From assembly GCA_018882825.1 (NCBI GenBank), contig VERC01000037.1:1-13075 (forward strand): DNA of 13,075 nt. The letters are read 5' to 3'. Every line of letters begins with the position of its first letter. Position 1 is the first letter of the stretch. The notes beneath the pieces are model-generated. The model was not told the origin of the DNA. It saw only the letters and a program-made list of their open reading frames with translations, and did no database searches. Positions 6,298 to 13,075 of this stretch are shown piece by piece. The stretch is from Acidimicrobiia bacterium. GTDB taxonomy: Bacteria; Actinomycetota; Acidimicrobiia; Acidimicrobiales; Acidimicrobilacustridaceae. Made by a program: the position numbers and the translations under genes.

Positions 6298-8160
6298 TCA
6301 GATCGGGACGGGGGTGGTGTCGCCGGTCCGGGTCATGGCCAGCGCCGCGGCGGTGACACCGGCGGCGTCCAGCCCCAGCGCGGCGAGGATGGCGTCGGGC
6401 TTGCCGTGGGGCACGTAGCGGTCGGGCACGCCCAGCACCCGCACCGTGGGCGGCGACTCGATCGATGGCGCAGTGAGCAGATCGGCGATGGCCATGCCCA
6501 CGCCACCGTCGCGCAGTCCGTCCTCGACCGTCAGCACCCAGCGATGGCCGGCGGCGGCCGCGATCATCTCGGGATCGAGGGGCTTGCAGCAGCGCACGTC
6601 CCACACCGACACGGACAGTCCTTCGGCCGCCAGCGCGTCGGCCGCGGCCTCGGCGGCGTCGAGCATCTTGCCCACCGACAGGATGCACAGGTCGGTTCCC
6701 TCGCGCAGGCGACGCGCCCGCAGGCCCGAACCGACCTCGTCGGGGCCGGCCTGACGAGCGGCGGTCTTGGCCCAGCGGATGGCCACCGGTCCATCGGTGA
6801 TCTCCAGTGCGTCGTGCAGCATCTGGCCGATCTCCTGGTACGACGAGGGTGCCAGCACCGTCATGTTGGGCACCTTGGTCAGCAGCACCATGTCGAGCAC
6901 GCCGTGGTGCGACGGACCGTCGTCACCGGTGATGCCGGCACGATCGAGACAGAACACCACTGGCTGTCCGTGGAGACCGACGTCGAGGTTCACCTGGTCG
7001 ATGGCCCGCGTCAGGAAGGTGGAGTAGACGGCCACCACCGGTCGCAGGCCACCCATGGCCATGCCGGCTGCGGCGGTCACCGCGTGTTGTTCGGCGATGC
7101 CCACGTCGATCATGCGTCCGGGGAATCGCTCGGAGAAGGGCAGCAGGCCGGTGGAGTCGGGCATCGCCGCGGTGATGGCGAACAGTTCGGGTCGGGCCTC
7201 GCCCTCCTTCACCAAAGCCTCGGTGAAGGCCGCGGTGAACGAACCGGGCTTGGCCTCCGAGGTGTCGTGCAGTCGCTTGATCGGATCGTTCTCGGCCGGG
7301 CCGTAGCCCCGTCCCTTCTGGGTGAGCACGTGGATCACCTGCGGCCCGCCGGGCATGGCCGCGGCGTTGCGCAGGGCCTCCTCGAGAGCAGCGATGTCGT
7401 GACCGTCGAACGGCCCGGCGTAGCGCACGCCCAGCGTCTCGAAGAACGCGGTGGGCTCGAGCATCTCGCGGATGGCCGCCTTGGTGGCGTCCATGCCGGT
7501 CCGGGCCAGGTTCCCGACCAGTGGCAGGTCGGCGAGCAGTTTCTCGAGCCGGGCCTGACGCCGCATGTACACCGGGTTGTTGCGGATCTTCACCAGGCTC
7601 TCGCCGAGACGCGACACGGTCGGTGCATAGGAGCGACCGTTGTCATTGAGGATGATGATGCAGTCACGCCCGGAATGGCCGAGGTTGTTGAGGCCTTCGA
7701 AGGCCATACCGCCGGTCAGCGATCCGTCGCCGATCACGGCGACGATGCGTCGGGCGTCGGCGCCCTTGGTCGACTCGGCCACTGCCAGTCCGTAGGCCCA
7801 GCTGAGCACGGTGGAGGCGTGACTGTTCTCGATCCAGTCGTGGTCCGATTCGGCGCGTGACGGGTAGCCCGACAGCCCATCGGCCTGACGGAGGCGGGCG
7901 AACCCCTCGGCCCGACCGGTCACCAACTTGTGCGGGTAGGTCTGGTGGCCGGTGTCCCACAGGATGATGTCGTCGGGTGAGTCGAACACCCGGTGCAGGG
8001 CCAGGGTCAACTCGACCACGCCGAGGTTGGAGCCGAGATGGCCGCCGTGTTCGTTGACCGAGTCGATGATGACCGCGCGGATCTCGGCCGCCAGCTCCTC
8101 GAGCTGATCGGGGGTGAGGGCCTTGAGGTCGGCAGGAGACTCGATGGTCCCGAGGAGCAT
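6298..8160 (-). CDS. dxs: 1-deoxy-D-xylulose-5-phosphate synthase (620 aa)
   Basis: Dxs condenses pyruvate with glyceraldehyde 3-phosphate, using thiamine diphosphate, to make DXP, the first step of the MEP isoprenoid pathway. Full-length for the family. GHLGSNLGVVEL (40-51) and WDTGHQTYPHKL (68-79) are the conserved N-terminal stretches. The ThDP/Mg site is GDGSLTGG (144-151) with NDNGRS (172-177). The second transketolase domain has DVGIAEQHA (352-360) with the catalytic Glu357, then DRAGITGDDGPSHHG (406-420). A C-terminal transketolase domain follows, with GKPDAILAALGLDAAG near the end. ATG 8160 has a clear RBS, GGAGAG, on the minus strand. The next gene upstream, the flippase, is 128 bp away; the SDR gene follows closely and may share the transcript. 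Confidence 0.97.
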   Translation of the reverse strand: MLLGTIESPADLKALTPDQLEELAAEIRAVIIDSVNEHGGHLGSNLGVVELTLALHRVFDSPDDIILWDTGHQTYPHKLVTGRAEGFARLRQADGLSGYPSRAESDHDWIENSHASTVLSWAYGLAVAESTKGADARRIVAVIGDGSLTGGMAFEGLNNLGHSGRDCIIILNDNGRSYAPTVSRLGESLVKIRNNPVYMRRQARLEKLLADLPLVGNLARTGMDATKAAIREMLEPTAFFETLGVRYAGPFDGHDIAALEEALRNAAAMPGGPQVIHVLTQKGRGYGPAENDPIKRLHDTSEAKPGSFTAAFTEALVKEGEARPELFAITAAMPDSTGLLPFSERFPGRMIDVGIAEQHAVTAAAGMAMGGLRPVVAVYSTFLTRAIDQVNLDVGLHGQPVVFCLDRAGITGDDGPSHHGVLDMVLLTKVPNMTVLAPSSYQEIGQMLHDALEITDGPVAIRWAKTAARQAGPDEVGSGLRARRLREGTDLCILSVGKMLDAAEAAADALAAEGLSVSVWDVRCCKPLDPEMIAAAAGHRWVLTVEDGLRDGGVGMAIADLLTAPSIESPPTVRVLGVPDRYVPHGKPDAILAALGLDAAGVTAAALAMTRTGDTTPVPI

Positions 8161-8163
8161 GGG

Positions 8164-8169
8164 CTCTCC
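8164..8169 (-). promoter_or_regulatory. dxs: Ribosome binding site of dxs
   Basis: On the minus strand GGAGAG lies 3 nt before ATG 8160 (its GGAG core is 5 nt away). It supports the chosen start. Confidence 0.65.
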
Positions 8170-8178
8170 GACGTCCGG

Positions 8179-8197
8179 GTCGTCGACGGTCGACGAC
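8179..8197. repeat. Perfect 9-bp inverted repeat in the dxs leader
   Basis: GTCGTCGAC (8179-8187) and GTCGACGAC (8189-8197) are exact reverse complements around one base. It lies 19-37 nt before the dxs start codon, between the putative -10 and the RBS. It could be an operator or a leader hairpin. GTCGAC-type words are common in this genome, which lowers its weight. Confidence 0.4.
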
Positions 8198-8205
8198 GCT
8201 CCTCG

Positions 8206-8211
8206 AATCTA
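8206..8211 (-). promoter_or_regulatory. Possible -10 element for dxs
   Basis: On the minus strand this reads TAGATT, fitting TAnnnT, about 45 nt before the dxs start. No recognisable -35 is present. It is one of the few AT-richer spots in the gap. Confidence 0.3.
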
Positions 8212-8214
8212 CCG

Positions 8215-8240
8215 CCGAAGGTCCCCCGGACCCTCTTCGG
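8215..8240 (-). terminator. Nested hairpin between the flippase gene and dxs
   Basis: CCGAA (8215-8219) pairs with TTCGG (8236-8240). Inside, GGTCC (8220-8224) pairs with GGACC (8228-8232) around CCC, leaving a 3-nt bulge (8233-8235). It could act as a terminator after the minus-strand flippase gene or as a structure in front of dxs. There is no T-tract on the minus strand. Confidence 0.35.
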
Positions 8241-8253
8241 CAGGAGAAGGTGT

Positions 8254-8275
8254 GGGACCGTCGGCGACCGGTCCC
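8254..8275 (-). terminator. 7-bp hairpin just after the flippase gene
   Basis: GGGACCG (8254-8260) and CGGTCCC (8269-8275) are exact reverse complements with an 8-nt loop, starting 13 nt past the minus-strand stop. A pyrimidine-rich stretch follows on the minus strand, but no T-run. This is the likeliest transcription stop of the flippase gene. A perfect 12-bp palindrome, GTCGGC/GCCGAC at 8277-8288, lies between it and the stop codon. Confidence 0.4.
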
Positions 8276-8288
8276 CGTCGGCGCCGAC

Positions 8289-9386
8289 TCAGGCCGGGGC
8301 CGTCCGATGACGCCCGCCGATGGCGAACGACGGAGCCCCGAACAGGCTGGCCACCACGCCGACGACGTAGAGGAGCAGGCCCAGTCCCACGGCCTTCTCG
8401 GCCGGCACGCCGAGGGGAACGAGGAACACCACGAAGGCCCCCTCGCGCACGCCGATGCCGGCGATACCCACCGGGAGGACCTGGAGGATCAGCACGGCCG
8501 GGTAGAAGGCCAGCAGGGCGGTGAGTCCCAGCCAACTGAAGCCGAGGGCGGCGGCGATCATCAGCGCCACCAGGCACTGGGCGACCTGGTACACGATCCC
8601 GGTGGTCAGGATCCCGGCGGCGGCCAGGGGTCGGTGGCGCAGTTCGGTGGCCCCCTTGTGGATGGCGGCGATGAACCGCTTCCATCCGTCGCTGGAGGTG
8701 AAGCGTCCGCCGAGGCGCGGGTGCATCGACACACTGAGCACGGCGACGAGCGCCACCAGGGTGAGCATCGCGATGACCGAGGCCAGCACCGTTGCCCGCC
8801 CCAGTCGTCGGAGACCGGGGTTGATGGCCAGACCGAACAGGGTGAGCAAGGGCAGGACCAACCAACCCGTGAGACGTTCGAGTGCCACTGAGGCGAACGT
8901 CGTCTCGGTGTCACCGTTGCGACGCGACAGGCGCGACACCCGCAGCACGTCGCCGCCGATGGTGGTGGGCAGCACGTTCGACACGAACTGCCCGGCGAAG
9001 CACAGGTCGACCAGCCAGCGCAGACGTTCGCGCAGTCGCAGCGTGCGCAGCACCGCATCCCAGCGCAGGGCGGCGAGGACGATGGTGACGAAGGTCAGCG
9101 CGGCCGCGCCGACCAACCACAGGACGGTCGGTCGGTCGAACTGGGGGAACATCTCCGACCAGTCGACATCGGGGAACCTCCACCACACCACGCCGAGCAT
9201 GCCGATGCTGACGGCGATGCGCAGTGGGAGCACCCATCGGTGCCGTCGTCTGGGCGCGGCGTCGCCCGTCTCGACCGCGTCGATCAGTTCCTCGACCGAG
9301 ACCGAGGCCAGCTCGCTCAGGTCGACCGCGTCGTCCGACGGCGACGTGCGGGCCCCCCGGCGCAGGGACCGATCGTCCTGCTCCAT
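8289..9386 (-). CDS. Flippase-like / LPG synthase-type integral membrane protein (365 aa)
   Basis: This belongs to the UPF0104/YbhN/AglD family (lysylphosphatidylglycerol synthase transmembrane region). Members are polytopic membrane proteins tied to moving or modifying lipids and lipid-linked sugars, with few proven activities. Hydrophobic segments lie near residues 52-70, 86-108, 172-189, 200-220, 255-282, 286-309, 315-328 and 332-351. Signatures are NVLPTTIGGDVLRVSRL (137-153) and QVLPVGIAGIGVREGAF (302-318). About 50 residues before the first membrane segment form an acidic, probably cytosolic extension ending in RRRHR (47-50 region). There is no LPG synthase catalytic domain, so lipid lysinylation is not supported. 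ATG 9386 has no RBS but sits 6 nt after a TAnnnT hexamer, fitting a leaderless message. Divergent from tldD. Confidence 0.85.
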   Translation of the reverse strand: MEQDDRSLRRGARTSPSDDAVDLSELASVSVEELIDAVETGDAAPRRRHRWVLPLRIAVSIGMLGVVWWRFPDVDWSEMFPQFDRPTVLWLVGAAALTFVTIVLAALRWDAVLRTLRLRERLRWLVDLCFAGQFVSNVLPTTIGGDVLRVSRLSRRNGDTETTFASVALERLTGWLVLPLLTLFGLAINPGLRRLGRATVLASVIAMLTLVALVAVLSVSMHPRLGGRFTSSDGWKRFIAAIHKGATELRHRPLAAAGILTTGIVYQVAQCLVALMIAAALGFSWLGLTALLAFYPAVLILQVLPVGIAGIGVREGAFVVFLVPLGVPAEKAVGLGLLLYVVGVVASLFGAPSFAIGGRHRTAPA

Positions 9387-9392
9387 TCCGGA

Positions 9393-9398
9393 AGCCTA
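9393..9398 (-). promoter_or_regulatory. -10 element of a probable leaderless promoter for the flippase gene
   Basis: On the minus strand TAGGCT (TAnnnT) is followed by 6 nt and then ATG 9386. That places the expected transcription start on the A of the start codon. No Shine-Dalgarno sequence precedes the ATG. This is the known signature of leaderless genes in Actinomycetota. No -35 is recognised. Confidence 0.5.
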
Positions 9399-9451
9399 CG
9401 GTCGGCGCGACACCGGCCGGGGACGACGCCTCCGGTCGAGGGGGAGAGTGC

Positions 9452-9473
9452 GCGCCGCCGGTACGCTCGGCGC
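9452..9473 (+). promoter_or_regulatory. Possible tldD promoter: -10 inside an inverted repeat
   Basis: TACGCT (9462-9467) fits TAnnnT and would start transcription near 9474, leaving a leader of about 24 nt. It lies within GCGCCG (9452-9457) and CGGCGC (9468-9473), exact reverse complements with a 10-nt spacer. The repeat may be an operator over the promoter, but G/C-only 6-mers arise easily here. No -35 is visible. Confidence 0.35.
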
Positions 9474-9486
9474 CCGCGACGACCAG

Positions 9487-9492
9487 AGGGAG
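9487..9492 (+). promoter_or_regulatory. tldD: Ribosome binding site deciding the tldD start
   Basis: AGGGAG lies 5 nt before GTG 9498. The same frame is open far upstream, back to about 9240, so this site and the conserved N-terminus are what fix the start at 9498. Confidence 0.65.
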
Positions 9493-9497
9493 AGCGT

Positions 9498-10889
9498 GTG
9501 ATCGATCAGTCGGTTCTCGAGGAGGTGCTCGGGGTCGCCCTGCGCACCGGAGGTGAGTTCGCCGAGGTGTACGCCGAGGATCGACGCTCGTCCTCGGCCG
9601 GTCTCGACGACGGTCGCGTCGAGGAGTTGACCTCCGGGCGCGATCGGGGTGCCGGTATCCGGGTGGTGGTCGGTGACACGACCGGGTTCGCCCACACCGC
9701 CGACCTCTCCGAGCCGGGTCTGGTGGCGGCGGCCACGGCGGCGGCGGCCGCAGCCCGCTCCGGCGGCGGTGGCACCAATGTGGTCGCACTGACGCGTGGT
9801 CGTGTCGAACGTTCCTACGAGATCGACATCGCCCCCGGTGACGTGCCCAAGGCCCGCAAGGTCGAGCTGTTGACCCGGGCGGACGAGATCGCCCGCGGTG
9901 TCGGCGACGCCATCACCCAGGTCTCGGCCAGTTACGGCGACACCCGCAAGCACATCCTCGTGGCCAACTCCGACGGTGTGCTGGTGGAGGACGACATCGT
10001 CCGCACCTTCTTCGCCGTGAGTTGTGTGGCCACCGGCGACACCGGGATGCAGACCGGGCGCGAGAGCATCGGACACACCGTCGGGTTCGAACTGTTCGAC
10101 ATGTACGACATCGACGATCTGGCGCGCCGGGCCGCGCAGCGCGCCCTCACCAAGTTGGCGGCCCGACCGGCGCCGAGCGGTCAGATGCCTGTGGTCATCG
10201 GCACTGGCGGCGGCGGTGTGCTGTTCCACGAGGCCTGTGGTCACGGACTGGAGGCCGATCTCGTGGCCAAGGGCGCGTCGGTGTTCCGTGACCGCGTCGG
10301 ACAGCGCGTGGCCTCGCCCGGGGTGACGGTGGTCGACGACGGCACCATGGCCCGCGAATGGGGCCACATCGCCATCGACGACGAGGGCAATCCCGCCCAG
10401 CGCAACGTGCTCATCGAGGACGGGATCCTCACCGACTACATGTGGGACAGGCTGCGGGCCCGCAAGGAGGGTCGTGCTCCGTCGGGCAACGGACGCCGTC
10501 AGAGCTATCAGCACCTCCCCATGGTCCGCATGACCAACACCTACCTGTTGGCCGGCACCGACGATCCCGACTCGATCATCTCGTCGACACCGAAGGGCGT
10601 GTACGTCAAGCACCTCGGTGGCGGTCAGGTGAACACGGCCACAGGCGACTTCGTGTTCGGCATGACCGAGGCCTACATGATCGAGGACGGGCGCATCACC
10701 GAACCGCTGCGCGAGGGGAACCTCATCGGCAACGGGCCCGAGGTGCTGGGTCGGATCGATGCCCTCGGCGACGACTTCGCCATGGGTCCGCCCGGAACCT
10801 GTGGCAAGGACGGGCAGGGAGTGCCCGTCGGCGACGGTGTGCCCACGTTGCGGGTCTCGTCGTTGACGATCGGCGGCACCGCCGCATGA
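9498..10889 (+). CDS. tldD: Metalloprotease TldD (463 aa)
   Basis: This is the zinc-bearing subunit of the TldD/TldE protease family. The heterodimer degrades or trims unfolded peptides, and in E. coli it matures microcin B17 and takes part in CcdA turnover. The metal motif HEACGHGLEAD starts at residue 244, giving HExxxH with His244, Glu245 and His249. Cys435 in GTCGKDGQG is the expected third ligand. Other conserved stretches are GGGVLFHEACGHG and KHLGGGQVNTATGDFVFGMTEAY (371-393). Length is slightly below E. coli TldD (481). GTG 9498 follows a good RBS. There is no signal peptide, so it is cytosolic. The stop overlaps the next start by ATGA (10886-10889), coupling it to the TldE partner. 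The regulation site is only tentative (see 9452-9473). Confidence 0.95.
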   Translation: MIDQSVLEEVLGVALRTGGEFAEVYAEDRRSSSAGLDDGRVEELTSGRDRGAGIRVVVGDTTGFAHTADLSEPGLVAAATAAAAAARSGGGGTNVVALTRGRVERSYEIDIAPGDVPKARKVELLTRADEIARGVGDAITQVSASYGDTRKHILVANSDGVLVEDDIVRTFFAVSCVATGDTGMQTGRESIGHTVGFELFDMYDIDDLARRAAQRALTKLAARPAPSGQMPVVIGTGGGGVLFHEACGHGLEADLVAKGASVFRDRVGQRVASPGVTVVDDGTMAREWGHIAIDDEGNPAQRNVLIEDGILTDYMWDRLRARKEGRAPSGNGRRQSYQHLPMVRMTNTYLLAGTDDPDSIISSTPKGVYVKHLGGGQVNTATGDFVFGMTEAYMIEDGRITEPLREGNLIGNGPEVLGRIDALGDDFAMGPPGTCGKDGQGVPVGDGVPTLRVSSLTIGGTAA

Positions 10890-12229
10890 CCGACGATCTG
10901 CTGGCCATCGCCGATCGGGTCGTGGCGATGGCTGCGCCCGGTGAACAGCTCGAGGCGGTCGTCGTGCGGGGCACCGAGACCGAGATCCGCGTGCACTCCG
11001 GTGACGTCGAGTCGCTGTCCTCCGCGCAGTCCCAAGGGGTCGGCGTGCGCGTCGTGCGTGACGGTCGTCAGGGGTTCGCCTACGTCGGGAGTCTCGACGC
11101 CGACGCCATCGCCCAGACACTGGCCGAGGCCCGCGACAACGTCGCCTTCGCCACCTTCGACGAGTTCGCCGGTCTGGCCGAGCCCGACGGGGTCGCGCCG
11201 GCGGTACTGGATCTCCATCGCGACGGCTGCGTGACGTTCGCGCCCGAGGACAAGGTCGCCCTCGCCCTCGAACTGGAGCGGGCGGTGTTCGGTGCCGACG
11301 CCCGCATCACCGGTCTGGAGTCGGCCGAGTACGCCGACTCGCTGTCGGAGGCGGCCATCGCCACCACCACCGGTGTGCGCAGTGCCGGGAGCGAGACGAG
11401 TTGCTGGCTGGCCACCTATGTCATGGCCGCCGAGGGCGCCGACACCCAGACCGGCTTCGGCTTCTCCGTCGGTCGTGAACCGTCGGAACTCGATCCGTCG
11501 ATCGCGGCCCGCGATGCGGCCGATCGCGCCACCCGCATGTTGGGGGCGACCCAACCGGCCAGTGGCCGGTTCACGGTTGTGCTCGATCCGTGGGTCACCG
11601 CCCAGTTGCTCGCCGTGCTCGGTCACACCCTCGACGGCGACTCGGTGCAGAAGGGCCGATCGTTCCTCGCCGATCGGTTGGGGGAGCACGTGGCCTCGGC
11701 GTTGGTGACCCTCGTCGACGATCCGACCGATGCCCGGGCCTTCACCGCCACCGATGTCGACGGCGAGGGTCTGGCCGCCCGTCGCAATGAACTGATCGTC
11801 GACGGTGTGCTGCGAGGATTCGTGCACAACGCGCGCAGCGCGCGCCGGGCCGGCACCGTCAGCACCGGCAACGCCGTGCGCGGGTTCCGGTCGACGCCGT
11901 CGGTCGGATGTCTGGCCCTGTCGCTGGTGGGCGGCACCGCCGATCCGGCGGCCATGATCGCCGCCGTCGACGACGGCGTGCTCGTGCAGGACGTCGCCGG
12001 CCTGCACTCGGGGGTCAACCCGGTGAGTGGTGACTTCTCCACCGGGGCCGAGGGTCTCCGCATCCGTAACGGCACGCTGGCCGAACCGGTGCGCGAGTTC
12101 ACCATCGCCTCGACGTTGCAACGAATGCTGCGCGACGTGGTGGCCGTCGGTCACGACCACACGTATCTCCCCATGAACGCCACCGGCGTGTCGTTGGCCG
12201 TCGCCGATGTCACGGTGTCGGGCCGGTGA
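10886..12229 (+). CDS. tldE: TldE/PmbA-family protease subunit, first copy (447 aa)
   Basis: This is the non-zinc partner of TldD. It has the family fold and length (E. coli PmbA is 450 residues) but no HExxxH motif, as expected for TldE. Recognisable parts are QGVGVRVVRDGRQGFAYVG in the N-terminal domain, and DGDSVQKGRSFLADRLGEHVAS with the following TLVDDPTD in the middle. The C-terminal SGVNPVSGDFSTGAEGLRIRNG has the typical NPVSGDFS motif that lies near the active cleft. Start ATG 10886 overlaps tldD's stop and the RBS is weak, so translation is probably coupled. It ends in a GTGA overlap with a second tldE-like gene. The two copies are clearly homologous along their shared length. Confidence 0.93.
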   Translation: MTDDLLAIADRVVAMAAPGEQLEAVVVRGTETEIRVHSGDVESLSSAQSQGVGVRVVRDGRQGFAYVGSLDADAIAQTLAEARDNVAFATFDEFAGLAEPDGVAPAVLDLHRDGCVTFAPEDKVALALELERAVFGADARITGLESAEYADSLSEAAIATTTGVRSAGSETSCWLATYVMAAEGADTQTGFGFSVGREPSELDPSIAARDAADRATRMLGATQPASGRFTVVLDPWVTAQLLAVLGHTLDGDSVQKGRSFLADRLGEHVASALVTLVDDPTDARAFTATDVDGEGLAARRNELIVDGVLRGFVHNARSARRAGTVSTGNAVRGFRSTPSVGCLALSLVGGTADPAAMIAAVDDGVLVQDVAGLHSGVNPVSGDFSTGAEGLRIRNGTLAEPVREFTIASTLQRMLRDVVAVGHDHTYLPMNATGVSLAVADVTVSGR

Positions 12230-13075
12230 CGCCCGAAGCACCCGACGCCGAGACGGCCGAACTGCTGGCCCTGGCTTCCGGGCTGGTGGCCCGGGCGGGA
12301 ACGGGCGAGCAGCTCGAGGCCTTCGTGGCTGCGTCCACGTACACCACGGTGCGCGTCCACGGCGGTGAGGTCGAGGAGTTCACCTCCGCCAGTGGTCGGG
12401 GCATCGGCGTGCGGGTGGTGCGCGACCACCGACAGGGATTCGCGTGGGCCGGCACCCTCGAGCCCGACGCGTTGCTCGAGACCCTGGCCGAGGCCCGGGA
12501 CAACGCTCGCTACGCCGAACCGGAGGAGTGGGTCGGGCTGGCCGAACCCGACGGTGTCGCCGCCGTCCCCCATGAGCGGTTCGATCCGACCGTGGCCGCG
12601 CTGCCGGCCGAACGCAAGGTGGAGATGGCCCTCGAGCTCGAACGCATGGTGCGCGCCGGTGACCCGCGCATCACCGGTGTGCGATCGGCGGCGTTCGGTG
12701 ATTCGGTGGGTCGCTTCGCGGTGGTGTGCAGCACGGGTATGGCCGGGATCAGACGCGGCGCATCGTGCTCGATGGGGGTGCTGGCCCTCGCCGCCGACGG
12801 CGACGAGACCTACACCGGCGCCGGCAGCACCGTCGGGTTCGCGCCCGACGAACTCGACCTCGACGAAGCGGCGACCGACGCGGTGGTACGGGCCACCCGG
12901 CTGTTCGGGGCGAGCCCGGTGCCCTCCCAACGCGTGGCTCTGGTGGCCGAGCCCCGCGTGGCCGCCACCATCGTGTCGATGTTGGGCAGCACGCTCACCG
13001 GTGACCGCGTCGCCACCGGTCGCTCGCCGTTCGCCGACCGCGTGGGTGAGCAGATCGCCGCCGCAGCGCTCGCCC
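12226..13075 (+). CDS. TldE/PmbA-family protein, second tandem copy (partial, 3' cut)
   Basis: From GTG 12226 the frame is open to the window edge, giving 283 residues with no stop. It aligns throughout with the preceding TldE: GEQLEA (residues 27-32), GIGVRVVRDHRQGFAWAG, TLAEARDN, GLAEPDGV, ALELER, and a later segment LTGDRVATGRSPFADRVGEQ that matches DGDSVQKGRSFLADRLGEH. By eye about 40% of residues agree, so the duplication is old. No HExxxH is visible in the part seen. The N-terminus is some 7 residues longer than the first copy. GTG overlaps the previous stop (GTGA 12226-12229), so the three genes look like one operon. Whether the C-terminal NPVSGDFS region is kept cannot be seen. It could be an alternative TldD partner or a decayed paralogue, though the open frame argues against decay. 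Confidence 0.88.
   Translation, partial: MTPEAPDAETAELLALASGLVARAGTGEQLEAFVAASTYTTVRVHGGEVEEFTSASGRGIGVRVVRDHRQGFAWAGTLEPDALLETLAEARDNARYAEPEEWVGLAEPDGVAAVPHERFDPTVAALPAERKVEMALELERMVRAGDPRITGVRSAAFGDSVGRFAVVCSTGMAGIRRGASCSMGVLALAADGDETYTGAGSTVGFAPDELDLDEAATDAVVRATRLFGASPVPSQRVALVAEPRVAATIVSMLGSTLTGDRVATGRSPFADRVGEQIAAAALA

Noticed and set aside
6278..6688. N-terminal extension of the SDR to 6688
   Set aside because: It lies inside dxs in another frame and reads as Arg/Gly-rich noise; the SDR fold begins normally from GTG 6277.
6247..7860. A 537-codon plus-strand frame opposite dxs
   Set aside because: Shadow of dxs; Gly/His/Val/Gln-rich translation without motifs.
9240..9497. Upstream extension of tldD to 9240
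   Set aside because: The extra stretch overlaps the divergent flippase gene and has no TldD similarity; a good RBS precedes GTG 9498.
9396..12241. Two long minus-strand frames (9396-11120 and 10673-12241) opposite tldD and tldE
   Set aside because: Composition is typical of antisense GC-bias frames and they ignore the gene boundaries on the plus strand.
12226..13075. Second tldE copy as a pseudogene
   Set aside because: The frame stays open for all 283 visible codons and conserved family segments are kept, so there is no sign of decay in the part seen.
1..13075. CRISPR array, tRNA/rRNA, insertion sequence, toxin-antitoxin or defence genes
   Set aside because: No evenly spaced repeats, tRNA-like cloverleaf, transposase or defence motifs were noticed; nearly all bases are accounted for by metabolic and protease genes.

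Overview
The window comes from a high-GC bacterium. Codons end mostly in G or C, GTG starts are used, and genes are packed with ATGA/GTGA overlaps. The gene families (an Ltp3/Ltp4-like thiolase pair with a DUF35 protein, an actinobacterial-style Dxs, TldD/TldE proteins, a possible leaderless promoter) point to Actinomycetota. Acidimicrobiia is my best guess, but that is inference. I see no RNA genes, insertion sequences, CRISPR arrays, prophage or other signs of recent transfer. All ordinary genes look intact; only the two at the window edges are cut.

Layout. (1) 1-2458, plus strand: the end of a DUF35/Zn-ribbon OB-fold protein, followed by two thiolase-fold proteins that overlap head to tail. 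The order matches the mycobacterial block Rv3521-ltp4-ltp3 in the sterol catabolism region. Both thiolase-like proteins appear to lack the usual N-terminal nucleophilic cysteine, so they may act as aldolases, as Ltp2-DUF35 does, rather than as thiolases. (2) 2459-5496, plus strand: a near-perfect 28-bp palindrome, then a tightly coupled trio of a patatin-like lipase, a MarR-family regulator and an acyl-CoA synthetase. Together these two blocks look like a set for releasing, activating and degrading an acyl or sterol-like substrate.

(3) 5501-9386, minus strand: a flippase-like (LPG synthase/YbhN-type) membrane protein, then dxs (first enzyme of the MEP isoprenoid pathway), then a short-chain dehydrogenase 20 bp behind dxs. 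A 128-bp gap between the flippase gene and dxs is crowded with inverted repeats and probably holds a terminator and the dxs promoter. The flippase gene has a good leaderless-promoter signature.

(4) 9498-13075, plus strand: tldD followed by two tandem tldE/pmbA paralogues, each overlapping the next by 4 bp. The second paralogue runs off the window. A single zinc-site TldD with two different TldE partners is the most unusual arrangement here.

Nothing in the window is clearly a new kind of system. The observations most worth following are the TldD-TldE-TldE trio, the cysteine-less thiolase/DUF35 set, and the palindrome in front of the patatin-marR-ligase operon.
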